Shown here: piece after piece, positions 27,218-35,653 of the stretch | How positions within the stretch are numbered: position 1 is the first letter of the stretch | Layout of the letters: each line of letters begins with the position of its first letter | Assembly (NCBI GenBank): GCA_039030075.1 | Contig: JBCCEW010000020.1 | Span: 1-64,000 of the forward strand | Length of the DNA: 64,000 nucleotides | Direction: 5' to 3' | Source of the DNA: Myxococcota bacterium | GTDB taxonomy: Bacteria; Myxococcota_A; UBA9160; SMWR01 | Position numbers and translations under genes: made by a program | Notes under the pieces: generated by a model | What the model was told of the DNA's origin: nothing | Seen by the model: the letters and a program-made list of their open reading frames with translations, nothing else | Databases searched by the model: none

Positions 27218-28123
27218 TCAGAGGACCCCCAGCTGCTCCCGGAGGTCGGCCTTCATCCAATCGAGGAACGCGCGCAGCCGCGGGGTGAGCAAGCGGGCAT
27301 GCGCATAGGCCAGCTGGACCGGAAGCGGCGGAAGCTCGAAGTCTTCGAGCACGACCTGGAGCTGGCCGCAGCGCAGCTCTGGCTCGACCTGGTAGGTGAG
27401 GAACTGGCCGTATCCGAGACCGGCCGTGCACCCGGCCACGGCGGCTGCCACCTGGTTGGTCGAGAAGCTGCCCGACACCGCGACGTCGATCGCCCCGGAC
27501 CCGTCGCGCTCGCGGAAGTGCCAGATCTGACTCGGCGTGATGCCCGAGAACTGGACGCACGGCAGCTCTGCGAGTGCCTCGGGCCGCTCGGGCATGCCGG
27601 TTCGCGCGAGCAGCTCGGGACTCGCACACACGACGCGTCGCATGTCCCCGACGGGGATCGCGATCATCGTGGAATCGGCCAGGCGTGCGATGCGGACGGC
27701 GGCGTCGATCCCCTCGTCGACCAGGTCGACGACGCGGTCGAGGAGGATGCACTCGATCTGGACGGCGGAGTGCTGCTGCAGGAAGCGGGCAACCGCGGGC
27801 GCCACATGGCGCTGCCCGAAGAGAACCGGCGCGGTGATGCGCAACGGGCCCTGGGGTTCGCCGCGCACGTCCCCGACCAGCGCCTCGGCCTCATCGATGT
27901 CGGCGAGAATCCGCCGGCAGCGTTCGAGATAGACCCGCCCCTCTTCGGTCAGGGACATCCTGCGCGTCGTGCGCCGCAGCAGCGTGGCTCCGAGCTCCTG
28001 CTCCAGGTTGGAGAGGACCCTCACCATGGTGGGCAACGAGCGACCCCGGGCGTCGGCAGCGGCGGTGAGGCTGCCTCGATCGACGATCTCCACGAAGGAC
28101 CGCATGGCCATGAGCTTGTCCAT
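27218..28123 (-). CDS. LysR-family transcriptional regulator
   Basis: 301 residues. The N-terminal winged HTH is standard (MRSFVEIVDRGSLTAAADARGRSLPTMVRVLSNLE in parts; TTRRMSLTEEGRVYLERCRRIL), followed by the periplasmic-binding-like effector domain (LRITAPVLFGQRHVAPAVARFL). It belongs to the group near DsdC/AaeR-like regulators that act on diverse catabolic genes. It is divergent from the VOC and PNPOx-reductase genes, and a TACTC-N9-GAGTA site lies in the gap, so those genes are the probable targets. Confidence 0.9.
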   Translation of the reverse strand: MDKLMAMRSFVEIVDRGSLTAAADARGRSLPTMVRVLSNLEQELGATLLRRTTRRMSLTEEGRVYLERCRRILADIDEAEALVGDVRGEPQGPLRITAPVLFGQRHVAPAVARFLQQHSAVQIECILLDRVVDLVDEGIDAAVRIARLADSTMIAIPVGDMRRVVCASPELLARTGMPERPEALAELPCVQFSGITPSQIWHFRERDGSGAIDVAVSGSFSTNQVAAAVAGCTAGLGYGQFLTYQVEPELRCGQLQVVLEDFELPPLPVQLAYAHARLLTPRLRAFLDWMKADLREQLGVL

Positions 28124-28133
28124 CGCCGAAGAT

Positions 28134-28152
28134 TACTCTGAAAAATGGAGTA
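28134..28152. promoter_or_regulatory. LysR-type binding site candidate
   Basis: TACTC, nine AT-rich bases, GAGTA: a dyad of the T-N11-A class, 10 bases upstream of the LysR start and about 95 before the VOC gene. Position and symmetry fit a LysR autoregulatory site. Confidence 0.5.
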
Positions 28153-28245
28153 GTGATATCGGTTGGAGCCCATTTATCAGCTCGATGAAAAGAGAAATCC
28201 TCTCCTCGAACCCGGGCCATCCGGCCCCACTCCAGGAGGGATCCC

Positions 28246-28653
28246 ATGAGCCAGCTGCCCCGAACCGCCGGTGTCCATCACGCCGGCCTCACGGTTCCCG
28301 ATCTGGCAGCCGCTGCCGCCTTCTTCGAGAAGGCTCTCGGCTTCGAGCGGGTCGGCGAGGTCCCGGACTACCCGGCCGTCTTCGTGAGCGATGGCGCGGT
28401 GATGATCACCCTGTGGCAGGCCGAGAACGGGGCCGACGCGACCCCCTTCGATCGAAAACGGGGGATCGGGCTCCACCACCTGGCGTTGCGCGTCGACCCG
28501 AGCGCGCTCGACGGGCTGCACACGGATCTCGCCGCGCGGGAAGACGTGGCCGTGGAGTTCGCACCCGAGTCCCTCGGGACCGGCCCGACCCGCCACATGA
28601 TGTGCCGCATCCCCGGTGGCATTCGCCTCGAGCTGATCGCTCCCGCAGGTTAG
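28246..28653 (+). CDS. VOC-family (glyoxalase-like) protein
   Basis: 135 residues; ATG after CAGGAGGGATCCC. A compact vicinal-oxygen-chelate fold: HHAGLTVPDLAAAAAFFEKALGF at the start, GLHHLALRV in the centre, GGIRLELIAP at the end, giving a His/His/Glu metal site. Too small for a two-module ring-cleaving enzyme unless dimeric. Function could be isomerase, thiol transferase or dioxygenase. It is followed nine bases later by the flavin reductase fusion, so both form one operon under the LysR protein. Confidence 0.8.
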   Translation: MSQLPRTAGVHHAGLTVPDLAAAAAFFEKALGFERVGEVPDYPAVFVSDGAVMITLWQAENGADATPFDRKRGIGLHHLALRVDPSALDGLHTDLAAREDVAVEFAPESLGTGPTRHMMCRIPGGIRLELIAPAG

Positions 28654-28662
28654 GAGAGCGCC

Positions 28663-30282
28663 ATGACGGAAGTGTCTCCGTTCCACGCGGGCGAGCAGCA
28701 GATCCAGACGCAGCTCGGTGTCAGCGACATCGACCACTGGGCGCGCAAGGTGGTTCGGCCCTATCTACCCGAAGAGCACCGCGCGTTTCACGCGGCCCAG
28801 CCCTTCCTGGTGGCGGCGGCGCGCGATCGGCGCGGTCGCCCCTGGGCGACGCTCCTCGCGGGAGAGCCGGGCTTCGTGGCTTCGCCCGACGACCGGTCGC
28901 TGGCGATCGACGCCCGGCCCCCGCGTGGGGATGCCCTCGAAGACGCTCTGGTTCCCGGCGCGGATCTGGGCCTGCTGGGCATCGAGTTCGCGACCCGACG
29001 GCGGAATCGGCTGAACGGGCGCATCGCCGAGGCCGCACAGGCGCTCGTGTTCCGCGTGGATCAGAGCTTCGGCAACTGTCCCCAGTACATTCACGAGCGA
29101 AACTGGCAGCGGGTGTGCGAGGCCCCCGGCGACCCGCGACGAACGGACCGGCTCTCTCCGTCGCAGCAGCGCTGGATCCGGGAAGCGGACACGTTCTTCA
29201 TTGCCAGCGGCTACCGCGGCGAGGGCGAGAGTCCGAGCTTCGGGATGGATGCGTCCCATCGCGGCGGCGAGCCCGGTTTCGTCGTCGTCGAAGACCCGAC
29301 GTGTCTCGTGTTCCCCGACTACGCAGGCAACAACCACTTCAACACGCTCGGCAACCTGCTCCTCGATCCGCGCGCGGGTTTCCTGTTCGTCGACTTCACG
29401 TCGGGCAGCTTGCTGCAGATCACGGGACACACCCGGATCGACTGGGATTCGGACGACCTGGCACGGTTTCCGGGGGCGCGGCGGCTCGTCGCGCTCGACG
29501 TCGAAGAGGTCGTGGAACTGCCCCGCGCGATCCCCCTGCGCTTCGAGGCCAGCGCCGAAGCGGTTCGTTCGGTTCGCGTGGTCGAGAAGCGACGCGAGAG
29601 CGAGGACGTGACGTCGCTCGTCCTGGCCGCGCGCGATGGCGGGCCGCTGCCCCGCTTCGACGCGGGGCAACATCTGCCCGTCGAGCTCGAGGTGCCGGAC
29701 ACCACGGAATCCGTCCGTCGCACCTACTCGTTGTCGGGGGACCCGGCCGACCCGCACTATCGGATCACGGTCAAACGCGAGCCCCAGGGGCTGGCGTCGC
29801 GCTTCCTCCACGACCGGGTCGAGGAGGGCGACATCCTCTCCGTGCGAAAGCCCGCCGGCGACTTCCGGGTCGGCTGCACCGAGTGCCCGGTGGTGTTGGT
29901 GAGCGCCGGCGTCGGCGTGACGCCGATGGTCTCGATGCTCCAGGCACTGGCCAGCGAAGCCTCCGAGCGTCCCGTCTGGTTCGTTCATGGCGCGCGCGAT
30001 GGAGACCACCACCCGCTGGCCGACGAGGTGCGCGACGTCGCGGCGCGGGCGATCGGCATCCGCGTCCACACGGCCTACAGCCGGCCTCGCCCGGAGGACA
30101 CGGCACACGACAGCGTCGGGCGCGTCGATGCGGCGTTGCTCGCGCGTCTCGTCGATCGCCCGGACGCGCACTATTTCCTGTGCGGGCCGGTGGGCTTCCT
30201 CGCCGGGCTCCAGAGCGAGCTCGAGGCGCGGGGCGTTCCACGGGAGCACATCCACGCGGAGACGTTCGGCCCGGTCGGGTAG
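28663..30282 (+). CDS. Pyridoxamine-phosphate-oxidase-like/ferredoxin-reductase fusion
   Basis: 539 residues; ATG after TAGGAGAGCGCC. The N-terminal 300 residues carry a PNPOx-like split-barrel FMN domain (RRRNRLNGRIAEA, DYAGNNHFNTLGNLLLDPRAG, TGHTRIDW). Residues from about 310 form an FNR module: FDAGQHLPVEL, RTYSLSGDP (FAD), and the NAD(P) loop VLVSAGVGVTPMVSML, ending YFLCGPVGFL and ETFGPVG as in flavohemoproteins. No C-terminal [2Fe-2S] domain is present. An NAD(P)H-driven flavin/haem reductase or detoxifying enzyme is likely. Co-transcribed with the VOC gene. Confidence 0.85.
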   Translation: MTEVSPFHAGEQQIQTQLGVSDIDHWARKVVRPYLPEEHRAFHAAQPFLVAAARDRRGRPWATLLAGEPGFVASPDDRSLAIDARPPRGDALEDALVPGADLGLLGIEFATRRRNRLNGRIAEAAQALVFRVDQSFGNCPQYIHERNWQRVCEAPGDPRRTDRLSPSQQRWIREADTFFIASGYRGEGESPSFGMDASHRGGEPGFVVVEDPTCLVFPDYAGNNHFNTLGNLLLDPRAGFLFVDFTSGSLLQITGHTRIDWDSDDLARFPGARRLVALDVEEVVELPRAIPLRFEASAEAVRSVRVVEKRRESEDVTSLVLAARDGGPLPRFDAGQHLPVELEVPDTTESVRRTYSLSGDPADPHYRITVKREPQGLASRFLHDRVEEGDILSVRKPAGDFRVGCTECPVVLVSAGVGVTPMVSMLQALASEASERPVWFVHGARDGDHHPLADEVRDVAARAIGIRVHTAYSRPRPEDTAHDSVGRVDAALLARLVDRPDAHYFLCGPVGFLAGLQSELEARGVPREHIHAETFGPVG

Positions 30283-30361
30283 GGGGCGCGGGCGGCGCTC
30301 GGGCCCTCTCCCCGCCTCCAGATCGAGCGATGGCGCCGAGGACGGTATGCTGCGGCTCCGA

Positions 30362-30378
30362 CCCCGCGCTCGGCGGGG
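30362..30378 (+). other. GC-rich hairpin upstream of thiolase
   Basis: CCCCGC/GCGGGG with a five-base loop, in the 175-base gap before the thiolase. It could be a terminator of the reductase transcript; there is no T tract. A TATGCT just before it (30347) may be a -10 element. Confidence 0.25.
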
Positions 30379-30457
30379 CGCCGTTCGTCACCCCGTCCGC
30401 GGCACTCGAAGGGGTCCCGCCCCCCGAGTCCGCCATGCCCACCGAGGAGCCTCTGCC

Positions 30458-31678
30458 ATGTCCGACGCATTCATCATCGACGCCTGCCGCACTCCCCGTG
30501 GCGTGGGGAAGCAGGGCAAGGGTGCGCTCGCGCATCTCCACCCCCAGCATCTCGGTTCGACCGTGCTGAGTGCCCTGCGGGAGCGCAATGGCCTCGACAC
30601 CGCCGACGTCGACGACGTGGTGTGGGGGACGAGCTCACAGGTCTCCGAGCAGTCGGGGGACATCGGTCGCATGTCGGCGCTCGATGCCGGCTACGACGTC
30701 CAGGCCAGCGGGGTCACCCTGGACCGCTTCTGCGGCTCGGGTATCACCGCCTCCAACATCGCCGCGACGGCGGTGATGTCGGGGATGGAAGACCTGGTCA
30801 TCGCGGGCGGCACCGAGATGATGTCGCTCCCCAAGAAGGGGATGATGCCGATGGGTGCCGGGAACAAGCACCTGCAGGAGATTCACCCGCAGTCCCACCA
30901 GGGCGTGTGCGCCGATGCGATCGCGACCCTCGAGGACATTCCGCGCGACGACCTCGACGCCCTGGCGGCCGAGTCCCAGCGCCGCGCGGCAGTTGCGATC
31001 GAAGAGGGGCGCTTCGACAAGAGCCTGGTCCCGGTGCACAACCTCGACGGCAGCGTGGCCCTCGACCGCGAGGAGTTCCCGCGCCCGGGCACGACCACCG
31101 AGTCGCTGGCGAAGCTCCCGCCGAGCTTCCCGGCGATCGCGGACTACCGGCATCAGGAAAACCCGACCTTCCGCGAACTCATCAACATGAAGTATCCGGA
31201 TCTCGACATCCAGCACGTCCATCACGCAGGGAACTCGTCCGGCGTGGTCGATGGCTCGGCGGCGATCCTGTTCGCGAGCGAGCAGTACGCGAAGGACCAC
31301 GGGCTGAAGCCGCGGGCCCGGGTCGTGGCGACGGGCAACATGGGCGACTGCCCGACCTTGATGCTCAACGCTCCGGTTCCGTCCACGAAGAAGATCCTGA
31401 AGCGGGCGGGCATGACCCTCGGCGACATCGACCTGATCGAGGTGAACGAGGCCTTCGCCGTCGTGGCCGAGAAGTTCCAGCGTGATCTCGATCTGGACCG
31501 CGACAAGGTGAACGTCAACGGCGGCGCGATGGCGCTCGGCCACCCGATCGGCGCGACCGGCGCGATCCTGATCGGCACGCTGCTCGATGAGCTCGAGCGA
31601 CGCGACCAGCAGGTCGGGCTCGCCACGATGTGCGCGGGCGGTGGCATGGCCCCGGCCATCATCATCGAACGGGTCTAG
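30458..31678 (+). CDS. Acetyl-CoA acyltransferase (thiolase)
   Basis: 406 residues; ATG after GAGGAGCCTCTGCC. Thiolase landmarks: acyl-accepting Cys92 (DRFCGSGITAS), NEAFAVVAEKF, the His loop GGAMALGHPIGATGA, and the second Cys in ATMCAGGGMAPAI. It performs thiolytic cleavage of 3-ketoacyl-CoA or its reverse in the cytoplasm. No beta-oxidation partner is adjacent on this strand; the acyl-CoA dehydrogenase cluster lies 4 kb downstream in the other orientation. Confidence 0.93.
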   Translation: MSDAFIIDACRTPRGVGKQGKGALAHLHPQHLGSTVLSALRERNGLDTADVDDVVWGTSSQVSEQSGDIGRMSALDAGYDVQASGVTLDRFCGSGITASNIAATAVMSGMEDLVIAGGTEMMSLPKKGMMPMGAGNKHLQEIHPQSHQGVCADAIATLEDIPRDDLDALAAESQRRAAVAIEEGRFDKSLVPVHNLDGSVALDREEFPRPGTTTESLAKLPPSFPAIADYRHQENPTFRELINMKYPDLDIQHVHHAGNSSGVVDGSAAILFASEQYAKDHGLKPRARVVATGNMGDCPTLMLNAPVPSTKKILKRAGMTLGDIDLIEVNEAFAVVAEKFQRDLDLDRDKVNVNGGAMALGHPIGATGAILIGTLLDELERRDQQVGLATMCAGGGMAPAIIIERV

Positions 31679-31881
31679 TCGGCGCTCTCGGCCGGGGTCC
31701 GGATTCGGACCCCGGCTCCGGTACAGCCCGGCTATCCTGCGGGTGTCGGCGCGTAGGCGCGCCCCACGGATCGGATCCCGACCCGCCGGTCGCCCCGGCG
31801 GGAGGGCGAGGTTCCAGGCTGGCCGTCGAACGACATCCCGATCCCCTGCGCGGTCCCCTCGACCGGGTCGCCGCTATCGGT

Positions 31882-33594
31882 GTGCCGGTCGCAGCGGCGG
31901 GGACCGCCGTCCTGTTCGCCGTGCTCGCCGCGGGCCAGGAGTGGATCGGCGACCCCCGGCGTACCTGGGGAATGGAGGTGTCTCCGGGTTTCGTTGCGCT
32001 GTGGAGCGCGGTCGTGTGGTTGGCCGTCCGCGGGCGTCCGGTTTCGCATCGGATGGCCCATCCACTCTTGTTCTCGCTGTGTCTCGCGATCTCGCTGCAC
32101 CACGGCTTCCATCAGTTCACGCTCGCGAAACCCGCATTGACGACGAATGCGGCGCTGACTGCGCTGGCATGCGCTTACTTCTTTACCGCGCGTGCGTGGT
32201 TCCTGGCGGCAATGGCGGTGTGTGTCCTGGGCTGGTTGCCCGGCGCAGCCTCGGGGGGACCCTTCGCCCCGGAGTGGAGGCATTGGACGGCGACCCTCGT
32301 GAGTGGCGTCCTGCTCGCCATCGCGAGTTTCGAAGCCAAGCGTCGCGCCTTGATTCGGGTCGAGTCTCTGCGGATGCTGGCGGAGAAGCGCGAGGTCGAG
32401 GCCGAACGCGCGCTCGCCCAGGCCGAGGCGGCGAACGCGGATCGCCTCGACATGGAGCAGGCCATGCACGAGGCCCAGCGTCGCGAGTCGCTGGGCCTGT
32501 TGGCCGGCGGGATCGCGCACGACTTCAACAACCTGTTGACCGTGATCGGCGGGAACGTCGAGCTGACCCGACTCGAGCCGGGGCTCCCCGCGTCCGTGCG
32601 GGAAAGCCTCGAGACGATCCGTTCGGCATCGGACCGCGCGGCCCAGCTCACGCGGCAGCTGCTGGTCTACTCCGGTCGTGCGAAGCCCATGATTACGGCA
32701 GTGGATCTCGGCGCCCGCATCGACGGCACTGTGGGCTTGTTCCGGTCCTTGCTCGGCCCGAACCTCGTCGTGGATCTGGCGGGGCCCACGCGACCGATCA
32801 CGGTGCAAGCCGATGCGGCCTTGCTCGATCAGGTCCTGATCAACCTGATGCAGAACGCGATCGAGGCCTGCGCGGACGATGGAGGCAGGATCTGCGTCGG
32901 TTGGGGCCGGGAAGACGCCGAGAGCCCGGGCGTGCCGCGGGATCGCGTATTCATCGAGGTCTCCGACTCGGGCTGCGGCATGGACGAGTCGACACGACGC
33001 CGCATGTTCGAGCCCTTCTTCACCACGAAGAAGGAGGGCACGGGCCTCGGTCTCGCGGCCGTGAAGGGCATCGCCGAGGGCCACGGTGCGCGGATTCGGG
33101 TCGAGACGTCACCTGGAACCGGGACGCGGGTCCGTTTCGTCATGCCGGCCGGCGAGCGCAGTGGCTCCGAGTTGCTTCCCGACACGCCCCCCGCACCGCC
33201 CGTCGCGGGTCCGGTCCTGGTCGTCGACGATCAGGACGAGGTCCGCCGCGTTGCTCGCGGCTTCCTTTGCGCGGCCGGCTACGCGGTGCGCGAAGCGGCG
33301 GGAGACGAGGATGCCCTGGAGGCGTTGATCGGCGAGGGTGGGGCCGCCGGTGCCGCGGTCGTCGACCTCACGCTGCCGGGAGCATCGGGGTACGAGGTCG
33401 CCGCGGCGCTGCGACGGCGCGTTCCGGATCTGCCCATCGTGATCATGAGCGGCTTCGACCGGGAGGACGCGCATCCGTCTCCCGCCACGCGGGACGCCTT
33501 CCCCTACGTCCAGAAGCCCTTCAGCCAGTCCCAGCTGCTGGACGCACTCGGTCGGGCCGTGGACGACGTGGGCGGCGCTTCGGCGGACGCCTGA
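31882..33594 (+). CDS. Hybrid membrane histidine kinase with receiver domain
   Basis: 570 residues from GTG 31882; the frame is open upstream, and a CTG near 31815 after a GAGGG could add about 20 residues. Four to five membrane helices fill residues 1-130. A coiled coil (RMLAEKREVEAERALAQAEA) leads to HisKA with phospho-His213 (GLLAGGIAHDFNNLL), HATPase blocks (NLMQNAIEA, SDSGCGMDE, GTGLGLAAVKGI), and a receiver domain with acidic pair VVDDQDE and phospho-Asp495 (VVDLTLPG), Lys in VQKPFS. The ligand and output partner are unknown. Confidence 0.88.
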   Translation: MPVAAAGTAVLFAVLAAGQEWIGDPRRTWGMEVSPGFVALWSAVVWLAVRGRPVSHRMAHPLLFSLCLAISLHHGFHQFTLAKPALTTNAALTALACAYFFTARAWFLAAMAVCVLGWLPGAASGGPFAPEWRHWTATLVSGVLLAIASFEAKRRALIRVESLRMLAEKREVEAERALAQAEAANADRLDMEQAMHEAQRRESLGLLAGGIAHDFNNLLTVIGGNVELTRLEPGLPASVRESLETIRSASDRAAQLTRQLLVYSGRAKPMITAVDLGARIDGTVGLFRSLLGPNLVVDLAGPTRPITVQADAALLDQVLINLMQNAIEACADDGGRICVGWGREDAESPGVPRDRVFIEVSDSGCGMDESTRRRMFEPFFTTKKEGTGLGLAAVKGIAEGHGARIRVETSPGTGTRVRFVMPAGERSGSELLPDTPPAPPVAGPVLVVDDQDEVRRVARGFLCAAGYAVREAAGDEDALEALIGEGGAAGAAVVDLTLPGASGYEVAAALRRRVPDLPIVIMSGFDREDAHPSPATRDAFPYVQKPFSQSQLLDALGRAVDDVGGASADA

Positions 33595-33633
33595 GTCTCG
33601 GCTTCACACCAGGCCTCGCATGCCCCTGCGGAG

Positions 33634-33997
33634 CTAGGCGCTCGGGCCGATCTTGTCGATCCGGCAGCGAATCTGCTTGTGGTGCGGGCAGCCCGTGAAC
33701 GGGTCGCGGTCCTGGGCGTCGCTCAGGACGTTGATCGACACCCCCGACATGGCGAGCTCGCCGTCGCGGTCGCCATCCTGCGGGGTACTTCGGGATGGAG
33801 TAGGCCTTGTTGCAGACGTAGCCCGTCGTGCGCGCATGCCGATCGTCGGGACGGATCTTCGCGATCTTCCCTGCCTCGACGTCGAAGAGCAGTCCGCAGT
33901 TGTGGCCGCAGAGGTTGCACGCACCGGAGATCCCGGTGGCATCCAGGGGCAGGGGGGTGGCCGAGACGGATCGGTCGACGACGGTGGTCTGGGTCAT
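33634..33997 (-). pseudogene. Scar of a molybdopterin oxidoreductase gene, central part deleted
   Basis: The gene begins normally: ATG after AGGAGTTCGAC, and a [4Fe-4S] domain with Cys27, 30, 34 and 62 (GACNLCGHNCGLLFDV; TGYVCNKAYSIPKYP). Right after residue 72 the frame shifts, and the other frame reads DGDRDGELAMSGVSINVL, DRDPFTGCPHHKQIRC and a stop: the usual C-terminus of a ~700-residue DMSO-reductase-family enzyme. So about 1.9 kb has been lost at a junction between 33778 and 33787, and the two ends are out of frame. It sits behind the TetR and dioxygenase genes and was once part of that operon. Confidence 0.85.
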
Positions 33998-34046
33998 GTC
34001 GAACTCCTGGCGCGGGTGAGCGCGCGCGGTGCTTGGCGGGCCGCTG

Positions 34047-34895
34047 CTAGAGCGCGGCGCCCACGGTGGTGCGGTGGAGCAGCCGATCGTGGCCCTCATA
34101 GCCGCCGGTGGCGCGGTGCAGAACGCTGCGATTGTCCCAGATGACCAGCATGCCGGGCTCCCACCGGTGTCGGTAGAGGAACTCTTCGCGGGTCTGCCAA
34201 GCGTGGAGCTCCTTCAACAGCGCCGTGGATTCTTCGGGGGCGACGCCTTCGAAGCCGATGATGTACGCCAGCGGAGCCCCGAAGATCCCGAGGCGGCCGG
34301 TCTCCGGGTGGGCGCGGACGAGCGGATGGGATCGCTCTTCGAGCGCTTCGTCCGAGGGCCGGATGTCCATGCTGCGTCCACCCGCCTGGTCGCCATCGCC
34401 GTAGATGCCGTCCTTCGCGTAGCCGAGCTTCGCCGAGTGGATCGCGATCTTGCCTTCGCAGCGCGCGCGCAGGGCATCGGGCATGTGCTCGAGCGCGAGA
34501 TGCTGATTCGCGTAGAGCGTGTCGCCGCCCTCGGGCGGGATCGTGATGCCGAGCAGACAGGTGCCGATCGGCGGGTGTTCCTGGAAGCTCCAATCGGTGT
34601 GCCAGACCTCGGCGAAGATCTCGGTCTTCTCGTCGGCGTCGCGCTGGATCGCGGCGATGTGTTCCCGTCCAGGGATTGGTGCAAAGAAGGGATCGCGACC
34701 GAAAGGGCCGAAGTAGAGCGTGAAACGCTCGAGATCGTCGTCGCTCATCTGCTGCTTCGGGAAGACGAGCACGTGGTGTTCGAGCCAGGCCGCGCGCAGC
34801 GATGCGACGGTTTCCGGCGTGAGCGGGCGCGAGAGATCGACGCCCTCGACGATGGCGCCGCAGGCTTGTCCCGTCGGGGTGACGGTCGACGTCAT
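34047..34895 (-). CDS. TauD/TfdA-family Fe(II)/2-oxoglutarate dioxygenase
   Basis: 282 residues; ATG overlaps the TetR stop (ATGA) and follows AGGAGGACCCC. Iron ligands are His99 and Asp101 (VWHTDWSF) and His260 (SVLHRATGGY); 2-oxoglutarate would be held by Arg271 or Arg275 (DRLLHRTTV). The family hydroxylates taurine, phenoxyacetates, alkyl sulfates and many others, so the substrate is open. Co-expression with a TetR repressor and the remnant of a molybdopterin oxidoreductase suggests an inducible catabolic unit now partly lost. Confidence 0.9.
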   Translation of the reverse strand: MTSTVTPTGQACGAIVEGVDLSRPLTPETVASLRAAWLEHHVLVFPKQQMSDDDLERFTLYFGPFGRDPFFAPIPGREHIAAIQRDADEKTEIFAEVWHTDWSFQEHPPIGTCLLGITIPPEGGDTLYANQHLALEHMPDALRARCEGKIAIHSAKLGYAKDGIYGDGDQAGGRSMDIRPSDEALEERSHPLVRAHPETGRLGIFGAPLAYIIGFEGVAPEESTALLKELHAWQTREEFLYRHRWEPGMLVIWDNRSVLHRATGGYEGHDRLLHRTTVGAAL

Positions 34896-35530
34896 GGGGT
34901 CCTCCTGGCGAACTCGGTGCGGATCATTCGCTCGATCGAGCGCCGCTGGGTCTCGACGAACGTGTTCTCGGGCGGCAGCAAGGCGCTGACCATCGCGGCC
35001 CCTTGCAGCGTGCTGATCAAGGCGTTCACCGCGCCGGCGTAGTTCTCGTGCTCCCGGGCGGTGTCGGGGAAGAGTTCCTTCGCGCCCTCGATGATCTCCG
35101 ACCGGTGGTGCTCGATGATCGGAACCACCCGAAGCGCGAGGTCCGGATCGGTGCGCGCCGCGAGATACAGCTCGAAGGCGGCTTGCAGCTGGGGAGACGT
35201 GAACACGTCCCACAGATGGCGAAACACGGCGCCGGCCGCGTCCGTCCGTGCGTCGCGATCCCTGGCGAACGCCGTCGCGAAGTGCGCGCGAGCGTCGGCG
35301 AGGACCTGGAAGAGGGCCGCTTCGAGCAGGTCGAGCTTCGACGGGAAGTGCTTGTAGAGGGCGCCCTGGCTGACCGCCGCGGCGTCGGCGATGGCGGTGG
35401 TCGTGGCTCCGGCGTACCCGGACTGGGCGAGCACATCGATGCAGGCGCCGAGGAGACGAGCGCGCGTACGCTGGCTGCGGGCCTGGACCGGTCTCCGGGC
35501 GGCGGCGGGGGAGGTGTCGAGCGCTTCCAT
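34892..35530 (-). CDS. TetR-family regulator of the TauD-type dioxygenase
   Basis: 212 residues. HTH: AGATTTAIADAAAVSQGALYKHFPSKLDLLEAALF in part. First gene of its operon, overlapping the dioxygenase start by ATGA. A 42-bp element with two perfect 16-bp arms lies 14 bases upstream, inside the promoter. The predicted -10 (35537-35542) places transcription start at or next to the ATG, so the mRNA may be leaderless. Confidence 0.9.
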   Translation of the reverse strand: MEALDTSPAAARRPVQARSQRTRARLLGACIDVLAQSGYAGATTTAIADAAAVSQGALYKHFPSKLDLLEAALFQVLADARAHFATAFARDRDARTDAAGAVFRHLWDVFTSPQLQAAFELYLAARTDPDLALRVVPIIEHHRSEIIEGAKELFPDTAREHENYAGAVNALISTLQGAAMVSALLPPENTFVETQRRSIERMIRTEFARRTP

Positions 35531-35536
35531 GCCCGC

Positions 35537-35565
35537 ATCCTACGCCTTCCAAAAGAAAGTAACAA
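35537..35565 (-). promoter_or_regulatory. Promoter of the TetR-TauD operon
   Basis: On the minus strand TTGTTA (35565-35560) and TAGGAT (35542-35537) are 17 bases apart, each matching four of six consensus positions. The start site predicted about seven bases on coincides with the TetR ATG at 35530. Confidence 0.45.
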
Positions 35566-35585
35566 GTCGCTTTCTTTTGGAAGGC
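35544..35585. promoter_or_regulatory. Very strong operator: perfect 16-bp inverted repeat
   Basis: GCCTTCCAAAAGAAAG and CTTTCTTTTGGAAGGC are exact complements around a 10-base spacer. The element overlaps the predicted -35 and spacer of the TetR-TauD operon. It could also form a long hairpin in RNA of either strand, but its AT-rich core and position argue for a repressor site, possibly for two dimers. Confidence 0.7.
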
Positions 35586-35653
35586 CAGAATTACCGGGCG
35601 AGAGCAGGGGGCCTCCCGCGGCCGCGCCGCGGGGGTTCGCGGCGGACCCGGGT

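Noticed and set aside
33588-33660. Terminator between the histidine kinase and the molybdopterin remnant
   Set aside because: No stem of useful length was found in the 39-base gap.
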